From Fidelibacterota bacterium (GTDB lineage Bacteria; Marinisomatota; Marinisomatia; Marinisomatales; S15-B10), in assembly GCA_002715465.1 (NCBI GenBank), contig PAYY01000021.1, positions 1 to 46,359 of the forward strand: 46,359 nucleotides of DNA, read 5' to 3'. Every line of letters begins with the position of its first letter. Within the stretch, counting starts at the first letter, position 1. The translations under genes and the position numbers were made by a program. This document shows, one piece after another, positions 35,248 through 44,125 of this stretch. The notes below the pieces were generated by a model. It was not told the DNA's origin, searched no databases, and saw only the letters and a list, made by a program, of their open reading frames with translations.

Positions 35248-35343
35248 ATGCCTTGTGGAAAAAAAAGGAAGAAAAGAAAAATTTCTACGCATAAGCGCAA
35301 AAAAAGACTTCGGCAGAATCGTCACAAGAAAAAGGTACGTTAG
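35248..35343 (+). CDS. 31-residue COX24/mS38-like (AURKAIP1-type) basic micro-protein
   Basis: This small gene encodes MPCGKKRKKRKISTHKRKK followed by RLRQNRHKKKVR. More than half its residues are Lys or Arg. The MPxGKKRKxxKxxTHKRKKRLRxNRHKKK pattern is that of the AURKAIP1/COX24 (PF08213-type) proteins of Bacteroidota, related to the mitochondrial ribosomal protein mS38. It is probably a ribosome component. It starts 5 nt after the HU stop, so the two are likely co-transcribed. The preceding bases (GGAGTAGATAAA) could serve as its ribosome-binding site. The family call rests on the motif from memory but the match is strong. Confidence 0.82.
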   Translation: MPCGKKRKKRKISTHKRKKRLRQNRHKKKVR

Positions 35344-35376
35344 GTACCGCCTAATGTATTGGCCTGCTAGAATATT

Positions 35377-36252
35377 ATGACAGTTAGGCTATTGCTCATA
35401 ATTACTCTGCTAATTCTAAATCAGAGTATCTTTGCTTGGGGATATGCTGCTCATAGACTTACTACGCGAAAAGCAGTGAATATTCTTAATTCACCCTTAG
35501 GTGAATACTTTTATAAGAATATCAATTTTATTTCTGAAAATTCTATTTCCCCTGACCTTTGGAGGAAAAATAAGGAAATTTTTCCTGAGGAATCCCATGG
35601 ACATTATATTGATGCGGATTTATATGATAAATATCCATTTAGAAAAATCCCAAGAACTTGGGAAAAAGCTGTAACCAAGTATGGTGAAGAAAATCTAAAA
35701 AGTTGGGGAACCGCTCCATGGAGAATTCAGAATTTCTATAAAAAATTGGTACTTGAATTTAAAAATGGAAATTGGAAAGAATCTTTAGAAACCGCTTCAG
35801 CTCTATCTCATTATATAGCTGATATACATGTCCCTTTTCACACCACTGAGAATTATAATGGACAACTTAGTGGTAATAAGGGTGTTCACAAGAGGTGGGA
35901 AGCAGATATGGTTGAAGAGTATCTTTTGGATTCAATTAATCCTGAAGGAAATCTAGACATAATTTTGGATCCCGTAATTATGGCTTTTGATATAGTAGAA
36001 GAATCATTTAAAGAATTGCAGAAAATTTTAACGGCAGAAACTAAAGCTCGTAGCACTATTTCCTTTAAATCAATAGACATAATTGCAAATTGGGATCAAT
36101 CAATGAAAGGAACCGAATATATAAAAATTCTTTACCAAGAAACCGGTGATTTAGCTATTAAAAGGATGAATGACTCATCGTTAAGAATTGCATCTTATTG
36201 GAATTCAGCTTGGATTGATGCTGGAAAACCATTGCCACCAACTATTAAATAG
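35377..36252 (+). CDS. Secreted zinc-dependent S1/P1 nuclease / phospholipase C superfamily protein
   Basis: The 291-residue product has a signal peptide (1-20, ending SIFA). The mature protein would start with Trp21 in WGYAAHRLTT, and an N-terminal Trp is a zinc ligand in this superfamily. Other ligand motifs are SHGHYIDAD, ALSHYIADIHVPFHTTENY and GVHKRWEADMVEEY. Members cleave single-stranded nucleic acids (S1/P1) or phospholipids (PLC). The WG-x-x-AH start and the DIHxPxH pattern fit S1/P1 best. It acts in the periplasm or outside. Its stop is 4 nt before xseA, another nuclease gene, consistent with nucleic acid turnover. Confidence 0.82.
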   Translation: MTVRLLLIITLLILNQSIFAWGYAAHRLTTRKAVNILNSPLGEYFYKNINFISENSISPDLWRKNKEIFPEESHGHYIDADLYDKYPFRKIPRTWEKAVTKYGEENLKSWGTAPWRIQNFYKKLVLEFKNGNWKESLETASALSHYIADIHVPFHTTENYNGQLSGNKGVHKRWEADMVEEYLLDSINPEGNLDIILDPVIMAFDIVEESFKELQKILTAETKARSTISFKSIDIIANWDQSMKGTEYIKILYQETGDLAIKRMNDSSLRIASYWNSAWIDAGKPLPPTIK

Positions 36253-36256
36253 TTTT

Positions 36257-37495
36257 ATGGTAATTCAAGAAAAAATAAAAAAACCTTTATTATTTAATGA
36301 TGAAGTTTTTTCAGTATCCCAGCTTACAAATAAAATCAAAGTATTATTAGATGAATCTTTTCCTTCTATATGTGTAAGAGGAGAAATTTCAAATTTTAAC
36401 CACCACTTTTCTTCGGGGCATATGTATTTTTTAATGAAAGACGAAAATTGCGAATTAAAAGCTGCAATGTTCAATGGTTATAACAAGTTTTTAAAATTTA
36501 ATCTTGAAGATGGTATGGAGGTGTTAGCTTACGGTGATATTACTGTTTATTCACCTAGAGGGCAATATCAACTTTTGGTTAAAAATCTAGAACCAGCTGG
36601 ATTAGGTACTCTTTATATTGCTTTTGAAAAATTGAAAAAAAAACTCAAGGAGGAAGGGCTATTTGATAATAGCCGAAAGAAAAAGCTACCTACCTATCCT
36701 TTTCAAATCGGTGTTATTACATCAGCTACAGGCGCTGCGGTTCAGGATATTCGCCAGATTATAGCTAGACGTGCTCCTCATATTAAAATTATTTTGCGTC
36801 ATACTCTAGTTCAAGGTCAGGATGCAGCTCTTGATCTAATTGCAGCAATTAAACAATTAGAAAAGAACAAAGATTTAGATTTAATAATTATTGGTCGGGG
36901 CGGTGGTTCTATAGAAGATCTTTGGGCTTTTAATGAAGAAAAAGTTGTGAGAGCACTTGCAAATTGTACTATTCCTATTATTTCAGCTGTGGGACACGAA
37001 ACAGATTTTACAATTACAGATTTTGTGGCAGATTGTAGAGCCCCGACTCCTTCTGCTGCAGCTGAATTAGCTTCACCATCAACTGATCAAATTATTTCAA
37101 AATTAAAAGAGTTTTCTCGTATGTTATCTGATGGCCTTAAGAACAAAATTCGTTTATACTCTCAACGTTTAGATATTCTTAGCACTCGCTATGGACTTAA
37201 GCATCCCAAAATTTTTATAGAGAAAGAGATTGAAGTAGTTTTAGATCAATACTCTAAACTTGCAAAAGAAATAAAAATTATAATTTCAAAAAAATATTCT
37301 AAACATGAATTAATATTAACTCAATTAGAGGCTGTTAATCCAGTAAAGATTTTAGAGAGAGGGTATGCTATTCCAAAGACAATTCCAGAGGGAAAATTTA
37401 TCAAAAACATAAATGATTTTAAATCAGGTCAAAAATTTTCTCTCCAACTTTCTAAAGGAAGTATAGAATCCGAAGTAAAAAAAATAAATAAATAA
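36257..37495 (+). CDS. xseA: Exodeoxyribonuclease VII large subunit
   Basis: XseA with XseB degrades single-stranded DNA in both directions. The 412-residue product has an N-terminal OB-fold (FSVSQLTNKIKVLLDESF; CVRGEISNFNHHFSSGHMYF). The catalytic domain holds GVITSATGAAVQDI, IIGRGGGSIEDLWAFN, ISAVGHETDFTITDFVAD and RAPTPSAAAE, with a helical tail before a C-terminal ILERGYAI strand. ATG 36257 was chosen: an upstream ATG at 36188 would add 23 residues unlike the family and read through the end of the nuclease gene. Confidence 0.95.
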   Translation: MVIQEKIKKPLLFNDEVFSVSQLTNKIKVLLDESFPSICVRGEISNFNHHFSSGHMYFLMKDENCELKAAMFNGYNKFLKFNLEDGMEVLAYGDITVYSPRGQYQLLVKNLEPAGLGTLYIAFEKLKKKLKEEGLFDNSRKKKLPTYPFQIGVITSATGAAVQDIRQIIARRAPHIKIILRHTLVQGQDAALDLIAAIKQLEKNKDLDLIIIGRGGGSIEDLWAFNEEKVVRALANCTIPIISAVGHETDFTITDFVADCRAPTPSAAAELASPSTDQIISKLKEFSRMLSDGLKNKIRLYSQRLDILSTRYGLKHPKIFIEKEIEVVLDQYSKLAKEIKIIISKKYSKHELILTQLEAVNPVKILERGYAIPKTIPEGKFIKNINDFKSGQKFSLQLSKGSIESEVKKINK

Positions 37496-37545
37496 GATTT
37501 ATTTTTAAAAAATATAATATTAGCTTATGAAAAAGAGGTCATTAT

Positions 37546-37746
37546 ATGGTTAAAGAAAGCTCAAAAAGTTTTGAAAATTCGATCAAACGTCTTGAAGAAA
37601 TAGTTAATTTACTTGAAGAAAATTCTACTTCTTTAGAGGAAAGTATGAAGCTTTTTGAAGAAGGAATGGAATTGACAGGTGATTGTCAAAAAAAACTTTC
37701 GGATGCGGAAAAAAAAGTTCAAAAATTGCTTGAAAGTAAAGAATGA
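37546..37746 (+). CDS. xseB: Exodeoxyribonuclease VII small subunit
   Basis: The 66-residue helical protein has SFENSIKRLEEIVNLLEEN, then SLEESMKLFEEGMEL, the XseB signature, and a C-terminal KKVQKLLE. Several copies bind the C-terminal helix of XseA. It follows xseA by 50 nt with an AAGAGG ribosome-binding site and overlaps nadK by 4 nt. Confidence 0.94.
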   Translation: MVKESSKSFENSIKRLEEIVNLLEENSTSLEESMKLFEEGMELTGDCQKKLSDAEKKVQKLLESKE

Positions 37747-38633
37747 AATTAGCTATCTGGGGTAATACCCAGAAACCTGAATTCTGGGATCTTTTTCCTA
37801 AGTTAATTTCTTGGTTAGATAAGAAGAATCAAGAAGTTTATATTTCTACTGACCTCTGCAAGCACCTAAAAGATGATAGTTCATTTACCTATTCTATTAT
37901 AAAAAATCAGAGTGACTTTAGAAAAGTTGATTTTGTTTTATCCATGGGTGGTGATGGAACTATTCTTTCAGCTGCAAGGGCAGTAGGTAATATAGGTACA
38001 CCTATATTTGGTGTACATTTAGGGGGACTTGGTTTTCTTGCCGAAGGGAACGTTGAAGATATTTTTGTAAGCCTTAATTCTATTATTAATAAGCAATATT
38101 CTATTTATCCTAGAATTTTGGTTCAAGCTAAAATTGAAGGTGAGAAAAACTTTAAAGTTTCGGCTCTCAATGATATTGTTATCGATACTGGAGAGGGATT
38201 GCATTTGATTAATTGTTCACTATATTCAGGAAAAAATCTTATAACTTCCTACTCAGCGGATGGACTAATAATTTCTACGCCTACTGGTTCTACAGCTTAT
38301 AACTTATCAGCTGGTGGTCCTATTGTTGCCCCTTGGCTTTCTCTATTAACAGTTACACCAATATGTCCACATACACTTTCATCAAGACCAATTGTATTAC
38401 CAACTGATAAGAAATATAGGATAACTTTTCCTGTTAATGAATCAGGAGCTAGATTATCTGTAGATGGTCAATTAGAATATAATTTAAACTACGGGGATAT
38501 AATTTTTATCCGTAAAGCAGATTATTGTGTAAATATGATTAGTTTTGAAGATAAAGATTATTTTCAAATATTACGGTCTAAAATGGGGTGGGGTCAGAAT
38601 AAAAATCTAGAATTCAAAGACAGAGCTACTTAA
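37743..38633 (+). CDS. nadK: NAD kinase
   Basis: NadK phosphorylates NAD to NADP. The 296-residue product contains the GGDGT motif in VLSMGGDGTILSAARAVG, GVHLGGLGFLAE, the SALNDIVI segment, and the substrate-binding SADGLIISTPTGSTAYNLSAGGPIV zone (described in parts). SSRPIVLP and LSVDGQ follow. Length matches the family. It overlaps xseB (ATGA). The next gene is convergent; the 50-nt gap has only an imperfect hairpin (38645-38650 with 38665-38670) and no T-run. Confidence 0.95.
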   Translation: MKLAIWGNTQKPEFWDLFPKLISWLDKKNQEVYISTDLCKHLKDDSSFTYSIIKNQSDFRKVDFVLSMGGDGTILSAARAVGNIGTPIFGVHLGGLGFLAEGNVEDIFVSLNSIINKQYSIYPRILVQAKIEGEKNFKVSALNDIVIDTGEGLHLINCSLYSGKNLITSYSADGLIISTPTGSTAYNLSAGGPIVAPWLSLLTVTPICPHTLSSRPIVLPTDKKYRITFPVNESGARLSVDGQLEYNLNYGDIIFIRKADYCVNMISFEDKDYFQILRSKMGWGQNKNLEFKDRAT

Positions 38634-38683
38634 TGAACTAGGCTATTATCTGGTCTATTTATAGGATAATTAAGTTGGCCATT

Positions 38684-40096
38684 TTATATAAATTTATTAG
38701 CAGCTTTAACTATTTTCTCCCAAGAACTTTCTACATGATAACGTTTAGTTAATGGGTTTCCAACACAGAAACGAAGAGTATACTTTCCATTAAGACGAGT
38801 GTGAGTTATAAACATGTCACCAGCCATATTTAAGTGATTTAGTAATAATTCATTTATTTCATCACTCCCTTTTATCCTAAAACATACTAGATTAAGTGGT
38901 GATGGAGCCATTAATTCAAACCGATTATCATCCTGAACAAGTTTTTGGAAAATCTGACTTAACTTAACTCCTTTTCGTACGTGAGCTTTTAATCCTTTTA
39001 TACCATAATAACGAATAACAAACCATAATTTTAAAGCTCTAAATCTCCTGCCCAATGGAATCTGCCAATCTCTATAATCAATAACTGTATCTGATCCATT
39101 TAAGTTGGTTTTCAAATATTCTGGTTGAATCGAAAGTGAATCAGTTAATGTTTTTGGGTTTTTAATAAAGAATGCGTCACAATCGAAATTGGTTAGCATC
39201 CATTTATGAGGATTAAAGCAATAACTATCCGCGTTTTCTAATCCTTCATTAATCCAACGAAATTCTTCGCATAAAGCAGCAGTTCCAGCCATAGCAGCAT
39301 CTACATGAAGCCAAATATTGTATTTAATACATAATTCTCCAATTCCAATTAACGGATCAAATGCTGTTGAAGATGTAGTGCCTGATGTGGCAAATACAAA
39401 GGCGGGAATTTTTCCTTGATTAATGTCATATTTTATATTTTTTTCAAGATCATCTACCTTCATAGCAAAAGAATGATTTACATTTATATGCCTAAGATTT
39501 TCAGCTCCAATTCCAGCAATTTTCACTGCTTTTTCAATTGATGAATGAGATTGGGTTGAGCAATATATAACAAGATCTTTTTTAACACCTTTTATATTAC
39601 TTGCACCATTAGTAGCCTTTTCTCTAGCGGCTAAAAGAGCACATAATGTTGCGCTTGATGCTGAATCCTGAATAACGCCACCACCACCAAAAGAAGAATG
39701 AAAATGCTTTGGAAGATCAAGCATATTTACTAACCAATCCATCATATGAGTTTCTAACTCAGTACAAGAGGGTGAACTCGCCCAAATCATTCCGTTAATT
39801 CCAAATCCAGAAGATAAAAGTTCACCGAGAATTGCTGGGCTAGAGGAATTTGCGGGGAAAAAACCATAAAAATTAGGTGATTGCCAATGAGTTATTCCTG
39901 GCAAAATTTTATCTTCTAAATCTTGCATTATTGATTCAAATGGCTCCCCATTAATTGGTGGGTTATTTGGAAGGTTTTTTCGAATATCGTTTACTTTAGC
40001 TCGGGACATTACAGAAAAATTTTCTATTCTTTCATAGTAATCAGCAATCCAATCGATAACATTTTTTCCATTTTTTCTGAATTCTTTGGAGTTCAT
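38684..40096 (-). CDS. Group II PLP-dependent aromatic-L-amino-acid decarboxylase-like protein
   Basis: The 470-residue product has the full fold-type I architecture of aromatic amino acid / histidine / tyrosine decarboxylases. The N-terminus is FRKNGKNVIDWIADYYERI. It shows HWQSPNFYGFFPANSSSPAILG, ASSPSCTELETHMMDWL, GGGVIQDSASSATLCALLAARE, the TSGTTSSTAFDP segment, HVDAAMAGTAALCEE and the PLP lysine in FNPHKWMLTNFDC (about 299). It would make amines such as tryptamine, phenylethylamine or tyramine; substrate is not readable. It is the only minus-strand gene after 2.1 kb and stands alone. The upstream 240-nt gap to nuoA would hold its promoter. Confidence 0.9.
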   Translation of the reverse strand: MNSKEFRKNGKNVIDWIADYYERIENFSVMSRAKVNDIRKNLPNNPPINGEPFESIMQDLEDKILPGITHWQSPNFYGFFPANSSSPAILGELLSSGFGINGMIWASSPSCTELETHMMDWLVNMLDLPKHFHSSFGGGGVIQDSASSATLCALLAAREKATNGASNIKGVKKDLVIYCSTQSHSSIEKAVKIAGIGAENLRHINVNHSFAMKVDDLEKNIKYDINQGKIPAFVFATSGTTSSTAFDPLIGIGELCIKYNIWLHVDAAMAGTAALCEEFRWINEGLENADSYCFNPHKWMLTNFDCDAFFIKNPKTLTDSLSIQPEYLKTNLNGSDTVIDYRDWQIPLGRRFRALKLWFVIRYYGIKGLKAHVRKGVKLSQIFQKLVQDDNRFELMAPSPLNLVCFRIKGSDEINELLLNHLNMAGDMFITHTRLNGKYTLRFCVGNPLTKRYHVESSWEKIVKAANKFI

Positions 40097-40297
40097 TTAT
40101 TTATTCCTCATAAATCTGATACTTAATACAATTTAAAATATATTCTTATCAAACATTCTAAAATTACATCTGTGGTATAGTTAAACATAAATAGATAGTA
40201 ATTTAATCGAGTATATAAGCTTCATCAAATCTAAATGCCTATAAATTTTAGAAAAATACATCTTATATACTTGAAATTGCCTTGCATCGCCATGGGG

Positions 40298-40323
40298 GTA
40301 ACAATAAATTCATTGACTGTTAC
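40298..40323. repeat. Short inverted repeat upstream of nuoA
   Basis: GTAACA (40298-40303) and TGTTAC (40318-40323) flank a 14-nt spacer, 15 nt before the nuoA start, in the 241-nt divergent gap between the decarboxylase and the nuo operon. It may be an operator or leader stem; six-base arms can arise by chance. No convincing promoter boxes or nuoA ribosome-binding site were seen nearby. Confidence 0.25.
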
Positions 40324-40337
40324 GAGAATAAATAACT

Positions 40338-40790
40338 ATGTATAGAGACTTCGGTACATCTTTTATTTTTGTGTTCATTGGCATACTGCTTGTGGTGGCG
40401 CCTTTGTTAATTCAACGTATACTCTCTCCTCGTCGTAAAACACTTGATAAGATGTCAACTTATGAATGTGGAGAAGATGTAGAGGGTCCAGCTTGGGTAA
40501 AGTTTAATATTCGATTTTATGTCGTAGCTCTGATTTTTATTATTTTTGATGTTGAGGTTGTCTTTCTTTTTCCTTGGGCCGTTGTTTATAAGGAACTTGG
40601 GCTTTTTGCTTTTATTGAGATGTTAGTTTTTATTTCTGTCCTTTCCATTGGTTTGGCTTATGTTTGGAAAAAAGGAGATTTGGAATGGGTTAAATTTTCT
40701 GTTCCATATGGTCGAGGTCGCTATAGAAAACTTTCTATAAGAAATGAGCTTTTTTCTAAAATAGATTCACACCCTGATACTGAGGATTAA
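40338..40790 (+). CDS. nuoA: NADH-quinone oxidoreductase subunit A
   Basis: This is a membrane subunit of respiratory complex I. The 150-residue product has three helices (about 8-27, 61-82, 92-111), the conserved [22 protein letters not shown] loop (in parts) and [13 protein letters not shown] hydrophilic tail of about 35 residues makes it longer than many NuoA. It opens the nuo operon. The following gene is nuoC after 15 nt, so the usual nuoB is missing at this place. Confidence 0.95.
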   Translation: MYRDFGTSFIFVFIGILLVVAPLLIQRILSPRRKTLDKMSTYECGEDVEGPAWVKFNIRFYVVALIFIIFDVEVVFLFPWAVVYKELGLFAFIEMLVFISVLSIGLAYVWKKGDLEWVKFSVPYGRGRYRKLSIRNELFSKIDSHPDTED

Positions 40791-40805
40791 AAGATATATA
40801 ATATT

Positions 40806-41306
40806 ATGGACTTTGATAGGATCTTAGAATATATAAACAATAATTTTGGAAAAGATTTTGTTTCCTTTGATGAAGAGCTTACACCTGAAACAATAAAAGT
40901 CTATTCAAAAAATTGGCATAAACTTGCTTCTTTTATTAGGGAAGATGAGAAGCTTTTTTTTGATTCGATGATGTGTATTACTGGTATTGATGAGGGAATT
41001 GAAAGTGAATATCTTGCTGTTATATATAATCTCCACTCTATGAAACATAAGCATAAACTTGAAGTCTATATTCAGACTCCAAAGAGTGAGCCTAAAGTGC
41101 CGTCAGTTGAACAGATATGGCGCGTTGCAGATTGGTTTGAACGGGAAACATATGATATGTATGGTATAGAGTTTGAAGGTCATAGAGATCTAAGAAGGAT
41201 CCTTTTGCCAAGTGACTGGGAGGGTTTCCCTCTTAGAAAGGACTATGAATTTCCAGATACTTATCATGGGATTGTTGTTGATAAAATGAAAGAAGGATGG
41301 GAGTGA
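40806..41306 (+). CDS. nuoC: NADH-quinone oxidoreductase subunit C
   Basis: This 30-kDa-type subunit belongs to the complex I peripheral arm. In the 166-residue product the diagnostic C-terminal signature is present: WFERETYDMYGIEFEGH, DLRRILLP and DWEGFPLRKDY. It is separate from nuoD, not fused as in E. coli. The stop overlaps the nuoD ATG (TGATG). Confidence 0.95.
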   Translation: MDFDRILEYINNNFGKDFVSFDEELTPETIKVYSKNWHKLASFIREDEKLFFDSMMCITGIDEGIESEYLAVIYNLHSMKHKHKLEVYIQTPKSEPKVPSVEQIWRVADWFERETYDMYGIEFEGHRDLRRILLPSDWEGFPLRKDYEFPDTYHGIVVDKMKEGWE

Positions 41307-42442
41307 TGCAGGAGAAAGAGTTAGGTCGTATTCATGGTGAAGAAATGACTCTTAATATAGGTCCTCAACATCCTAGTACACATGGTGTGCTTAGGCTAAA
41401 GGTCAAAACAGATGGAGAGATTATAACCGAGATTATACCTTATATGGGTTATCTTCATCGTTGTTTTGAAAAACACTGTGAAAATCTCACTTATGAACAA
41501 GCTATCCCCTACACAGATCGATGTGATTACATTGGTTCTATGAATAATAATTTTGGTTATGCTTTAGCTATTGAGCAGTTGATGGAAATAAAAGTATCAG
41601 AAAAAGTTGAACATATGCGAATAATTGTATCGGAGATGAATAGAATTGCGAGCCATCTTTTAGCTATTGGAGTTTTTGGATTAGATATAGGAGCTTTTAC
41701 GCCTTTTCTTTTTTGTTTGCGAGACCGAGAAAGGATTTTAGATCTCTTTGAAATGCTATGTGGTGCTCGACTCCTATACAATTACATTTGGATAGGAGGT
41801 GTATCTCATGATTTTCCAATTGGATGGGTTGAAAAGACGTATGAGTTTCTAGACTACTTTGAACCTCAAATATCCGAATACAATGAATTATTAACCTATA
41901 ATAAAATTTTTATTGAACGTACAGCTGATGTGGGTGTTATTACACCCGAAGTCGCCATTAGTTATGGGGTAACAGGACCTAATCTAAGAGGCTCAGGTAT
42001 TCGTTGGGACTTAAGAAGGGATGAGCCTTATGGGATATATGATAAATTTGATTTTGATATTCCAATTGGTACGGGTGCTATGGGTTCGGTTGGAGATTGT
42101 TGGGATAGATATTATGTAAGACTGAGAGAATTAGAGGAGAGTGTGAAAATAGTCCGTCAAGCCTTAGATTCAATGCCTAGAGATGGGGATGTTCATGCTT
42201 CTCTGCCAAAAAAAATTAGGCCTAAAGCCGGCCATGTTTATAGTAGATCTGAAAGTCCTCGTGGAGATCTTGGGTTTTATGTGGTAAGTGATGGAAGTGA
42301 TAAACCTACCCGTCTTAAAATGAGGTCTCCTGCTTTTACTGCTCTTAGTTGTCTAGATGAAATAGCAAGGGGTTGGATGATATCAGATGTTATAGCAATA
42401 TTAGGGTCACTTGATATTGTTTTAGGAGAGATTGATCGCTAA
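41306..42442 (+). CDS. nuoD: NADH-quinone oxidoreductase subunit D
   Basis: This 49-kDa subunit lines the quinone site of complex I. The 378-residue product has LNIGPQHPSTHGVLRL, GYLHRCFEK, the conserved YTDRCDYIGSM stretch, RDRERILDLFE, GVTGPNLRGSG and the C-terminal LGSLDIVLGEIDR. ATG 41306 overlaps the nuoC stop; an ATG at 41297 would add three residues. Start-to-stop spacing to nuoH is a 1-nt TAATG overlap. nuoE, F and G do not follow. Confidence 0.96.
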   Translation: MQEKELGRIHGEEMTLNIGPQHPSTHGVLRLKVKTDGEIITEIIPYMGYLHRCFEKHCENLTYEQAIPYTDRCDYIGSMNNNFGYALAIEQLMEIKVSEKVEHMRIIVSEMNRIASHLLAIGVFGLDIGAFTPFLFCLRDRERILDLFEMLCGARLLYNYIWIGGVSHDFPIGWVEKTYEFLDYFEPQISEYNELLTYNKIFIERTADVGVITPEVAISYGVTGPNLRGSGIRWDLRRDEPYGIYDKFDFDIPIGTGAMGSVGDCWDRYYVRLRELEESVKIVRQALDSMPRDGDVHASLPKKIRPKAGHVYSRSESPRGDLGFYVVSDGSDKPTRLKMRSPAFTALSCLDEIARGWMISDVIAILGSLDIVLGEIDR

Positions 42443-43524
42443 TGGTTGACTTTTTTCTTGAAACTTTTGATAAATTTCCTTGGCTTTCTTCCTCACCAAC
42501 CCTTTCCTTTATTCTTGCGGCCACTCTTTCAGGCCTTCCGATTTTTCTTTTTATGGCTGTAAATGCGCTTGTAGCTGTCTATGCTGAAAGAAAAGTTTCG
42601 GCTTTCATGCAGGATCGAATTGGTCCAATGGGGCAGGGAGTTGGGCTTCATGCAGGTAAATGGGGTTTACTTCAGACAGCGGCCGATGCAGTTAAGCTAT
42701 TAACTAAGGAAGATATTATACCTGCTAGTGCTGATAAAAAGCTGTTTATTCTAGCTCCTTTTATTCTTTTTATAGGCTCTTTTGTTGCATTTGCAGGACT
42801 TCCTTTCAATGAAAAATTAGTAGCAGCTGACTTTAATCTTGGAATATTCTATGTTCTAGCAATGGCTTCAGTTGGTGTTATAGGGGTTATTCTTGCAGGA
42901 TATAGTTCAAATAATAAATGGTCTTTATATGGAGCAATGCGTTCAGCGGCACAAATTGTAAGTTATGAAATCCCTGCTGGGCTTTCACTCCTTCCACCAA
43001 TAATGCTATCTGGAAGTCTTGCTTTTAAAGATATAGTTCAAGCTCAATCAGGTACTAACTTTTTTGTATTTCCTAATTGGTTTATTTTTGATAGTCCCTT
43101 CACATTTTTTGCATTTTGGCTATTTTTTATAGCGGGTATTGCTGAGGTTAATAGAACGCCTTTCGATCTTCCTGAAGCTGAATCTGAATTAGTAGCAGGT
43201 TTTCATACTGAATATTCTGGGATGCGGTGGTCTTTTTTCTTTTTGACAGAATATGCAAATATGTTTATTGTAGCAGGGGTAGCTACACTTGCATTTTTAG
43301 GAGGTTGGCTGAGTCCAATCCCAGGATATTTTGAAGGAGATATATGGGGAGTTTTTTGGTTTATGTCCAAAGCCATTTTTCTCATTTTTGTAATGATGTG
43401 GTTTCGTTGGACATTCCCTCGTTTACGTACTGATCAACTAATGAGACTATGTTGGAAATTTTTTATGCCAGCATCTTTTATTGCTGTTTTGGGTGCTGGG
43501 TTTTGGGATTTATTTTTGAGGTGA
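42442..43524 (+). CDS. nuoH: NADH-quinone oxidoreductase subunit H
   Basis: This membrane subunit links the quinone cavity and proton channels. The 360-residue product has about eight helices, the AERKVSAFMQDRIGPMGQG motif, the QTAADAVKLLTKEDIIP segment, EVNRTPFDLPEAESELVAGFH (in parts) and RWTFPRLRTDQLM. It is full length and overlaps nuoD by 1 nt. Confidence 0.96.
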   Translation: MVDFFLETFDKFPWLSSSPTLSFILAATLSGLPIFLFMAVNALVAVYAERKVSAFMQDRIGPMGQGVGLHAGKWGLLQTAADAVKLLTKEDIIPASADKKLFILAPFILFIGSFVAFAGLPFNEKLVAADFNLGIFYVLAMASVGVIGVILAGYSSNNKWSLYGAMRSAAQIVSYEIPAGLSLLPPIMLSGSLAFKDIVQAQSGTNFFVFPNWFIFDSPFTFFAFWLFFIAGIAEVNRTPFDLPEAESELVAGFHTEYSGMRWSFFFLTEYANMFIVAGVATLAFLGGWLSPIPGYFEGDIWGVFWFMSKAIFLIFVMMWFRWTFPRLRTDQLMRLCWKFFMPASFIAVLGAGFWDLFLR

Positions 43525-43528
43525 ATCA

Positions 43529-44125
43529 ATGAGTTATATCGGAAATGTTTGGGAGTCACTTTCAACTTTAGCTATTGGTATGAAAGTTACTATTGGCCAT
43601 ATGTTCAAAATTCGGAGGGGTAATGTAACTTTACAATATCCAGTTGAGAGATGGCCCCGTCCTGAAAGAAAGATTGGTTTTAGCTCTGATAGTTATAATG
43701 TTATCCGTTCTCGCTTAACTGTTGATATGGATGATTGTATAGGATGTCTTAAATGTGAAAGAGCTTGTCCAGTTGATTGCATAAAAATTGAGACCCATAA
43801 AGTTGACAAGGGTGAAGACATACTTGAGGCAAATCACCGTGGTGTGACATCACATGGTACTCAAAAACGTCTATTAGTCACAAGATTTGATATTGATATG
43901 ACGGAATGTTGTTACTGTAATTTATGTACCTACCCTTGCCCCGAAGAGTGCATATTTATGGTCGGTGGTCCAAATTCTAATCGTCGCGAAATAGACTATG
44001 AATTCTCTGAGTATGATAGGAATGATATGGTATATCGCTTTTCTCAGGTTCCTGAAGATGTTCTCCAAAAATATCTTTCCAGCTCTAAAGAAAAAGTAGA
44101 TGAAATGGAAAAGAAAACTTCATGA
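43529..44125 (+). CDS. nuoI: NADH-quinone oxidoreductase subunit I
   Basis: This ferredoxin-like subunit carries clusters N6a and N6b. The 198-residue product has two 4Fe-4S motifs, CIGCLKCERACPVDC and CCYCNLCTYPC, each with CxxCxxCxxxC spacing. The stretch between them is longer than in many NuoI proteins (about 40 residues, with IETHKVDKGEDILEANHRG). The N-terminal helix region includes GMKVTIGHMFK. GAGGTGA lies just before ATG 43529. It overlaps nuoJ by 4 nt. Confidence 0.95.
   Translation: MSYIGNVWESLSTLAIGMKVTIGHMFKIRRGNVTLQYPVERWPRPERKIGFSSDSYNVIRSRLTVDMDDCIGCLKCERACPVDCIKIETHKVDKGEDILEANHRGVTSHGTQKRLLVTRFDIDMTECCYCNLCTYPCPEECIFMVGGPNSNRREIDYEFSEYDRNDMVYRFSQVPEDVLQKYLSSSKEKVDEMEKKTS

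Noticed and set aside
34909..35325. 138-codon minus-strand open frame over HU and the small basic gene
   Set aside because: It is antisense to HU and the mS38-like gene, both with clear family matches and ribosome-binding sites.
38634..38683. Possible bidirectional terminator between nadK and the decarboxylase
   Set aside because: Only a 6-bp stem with a 14-nt loop was found and there is no T-run on either strand; too weak to call.
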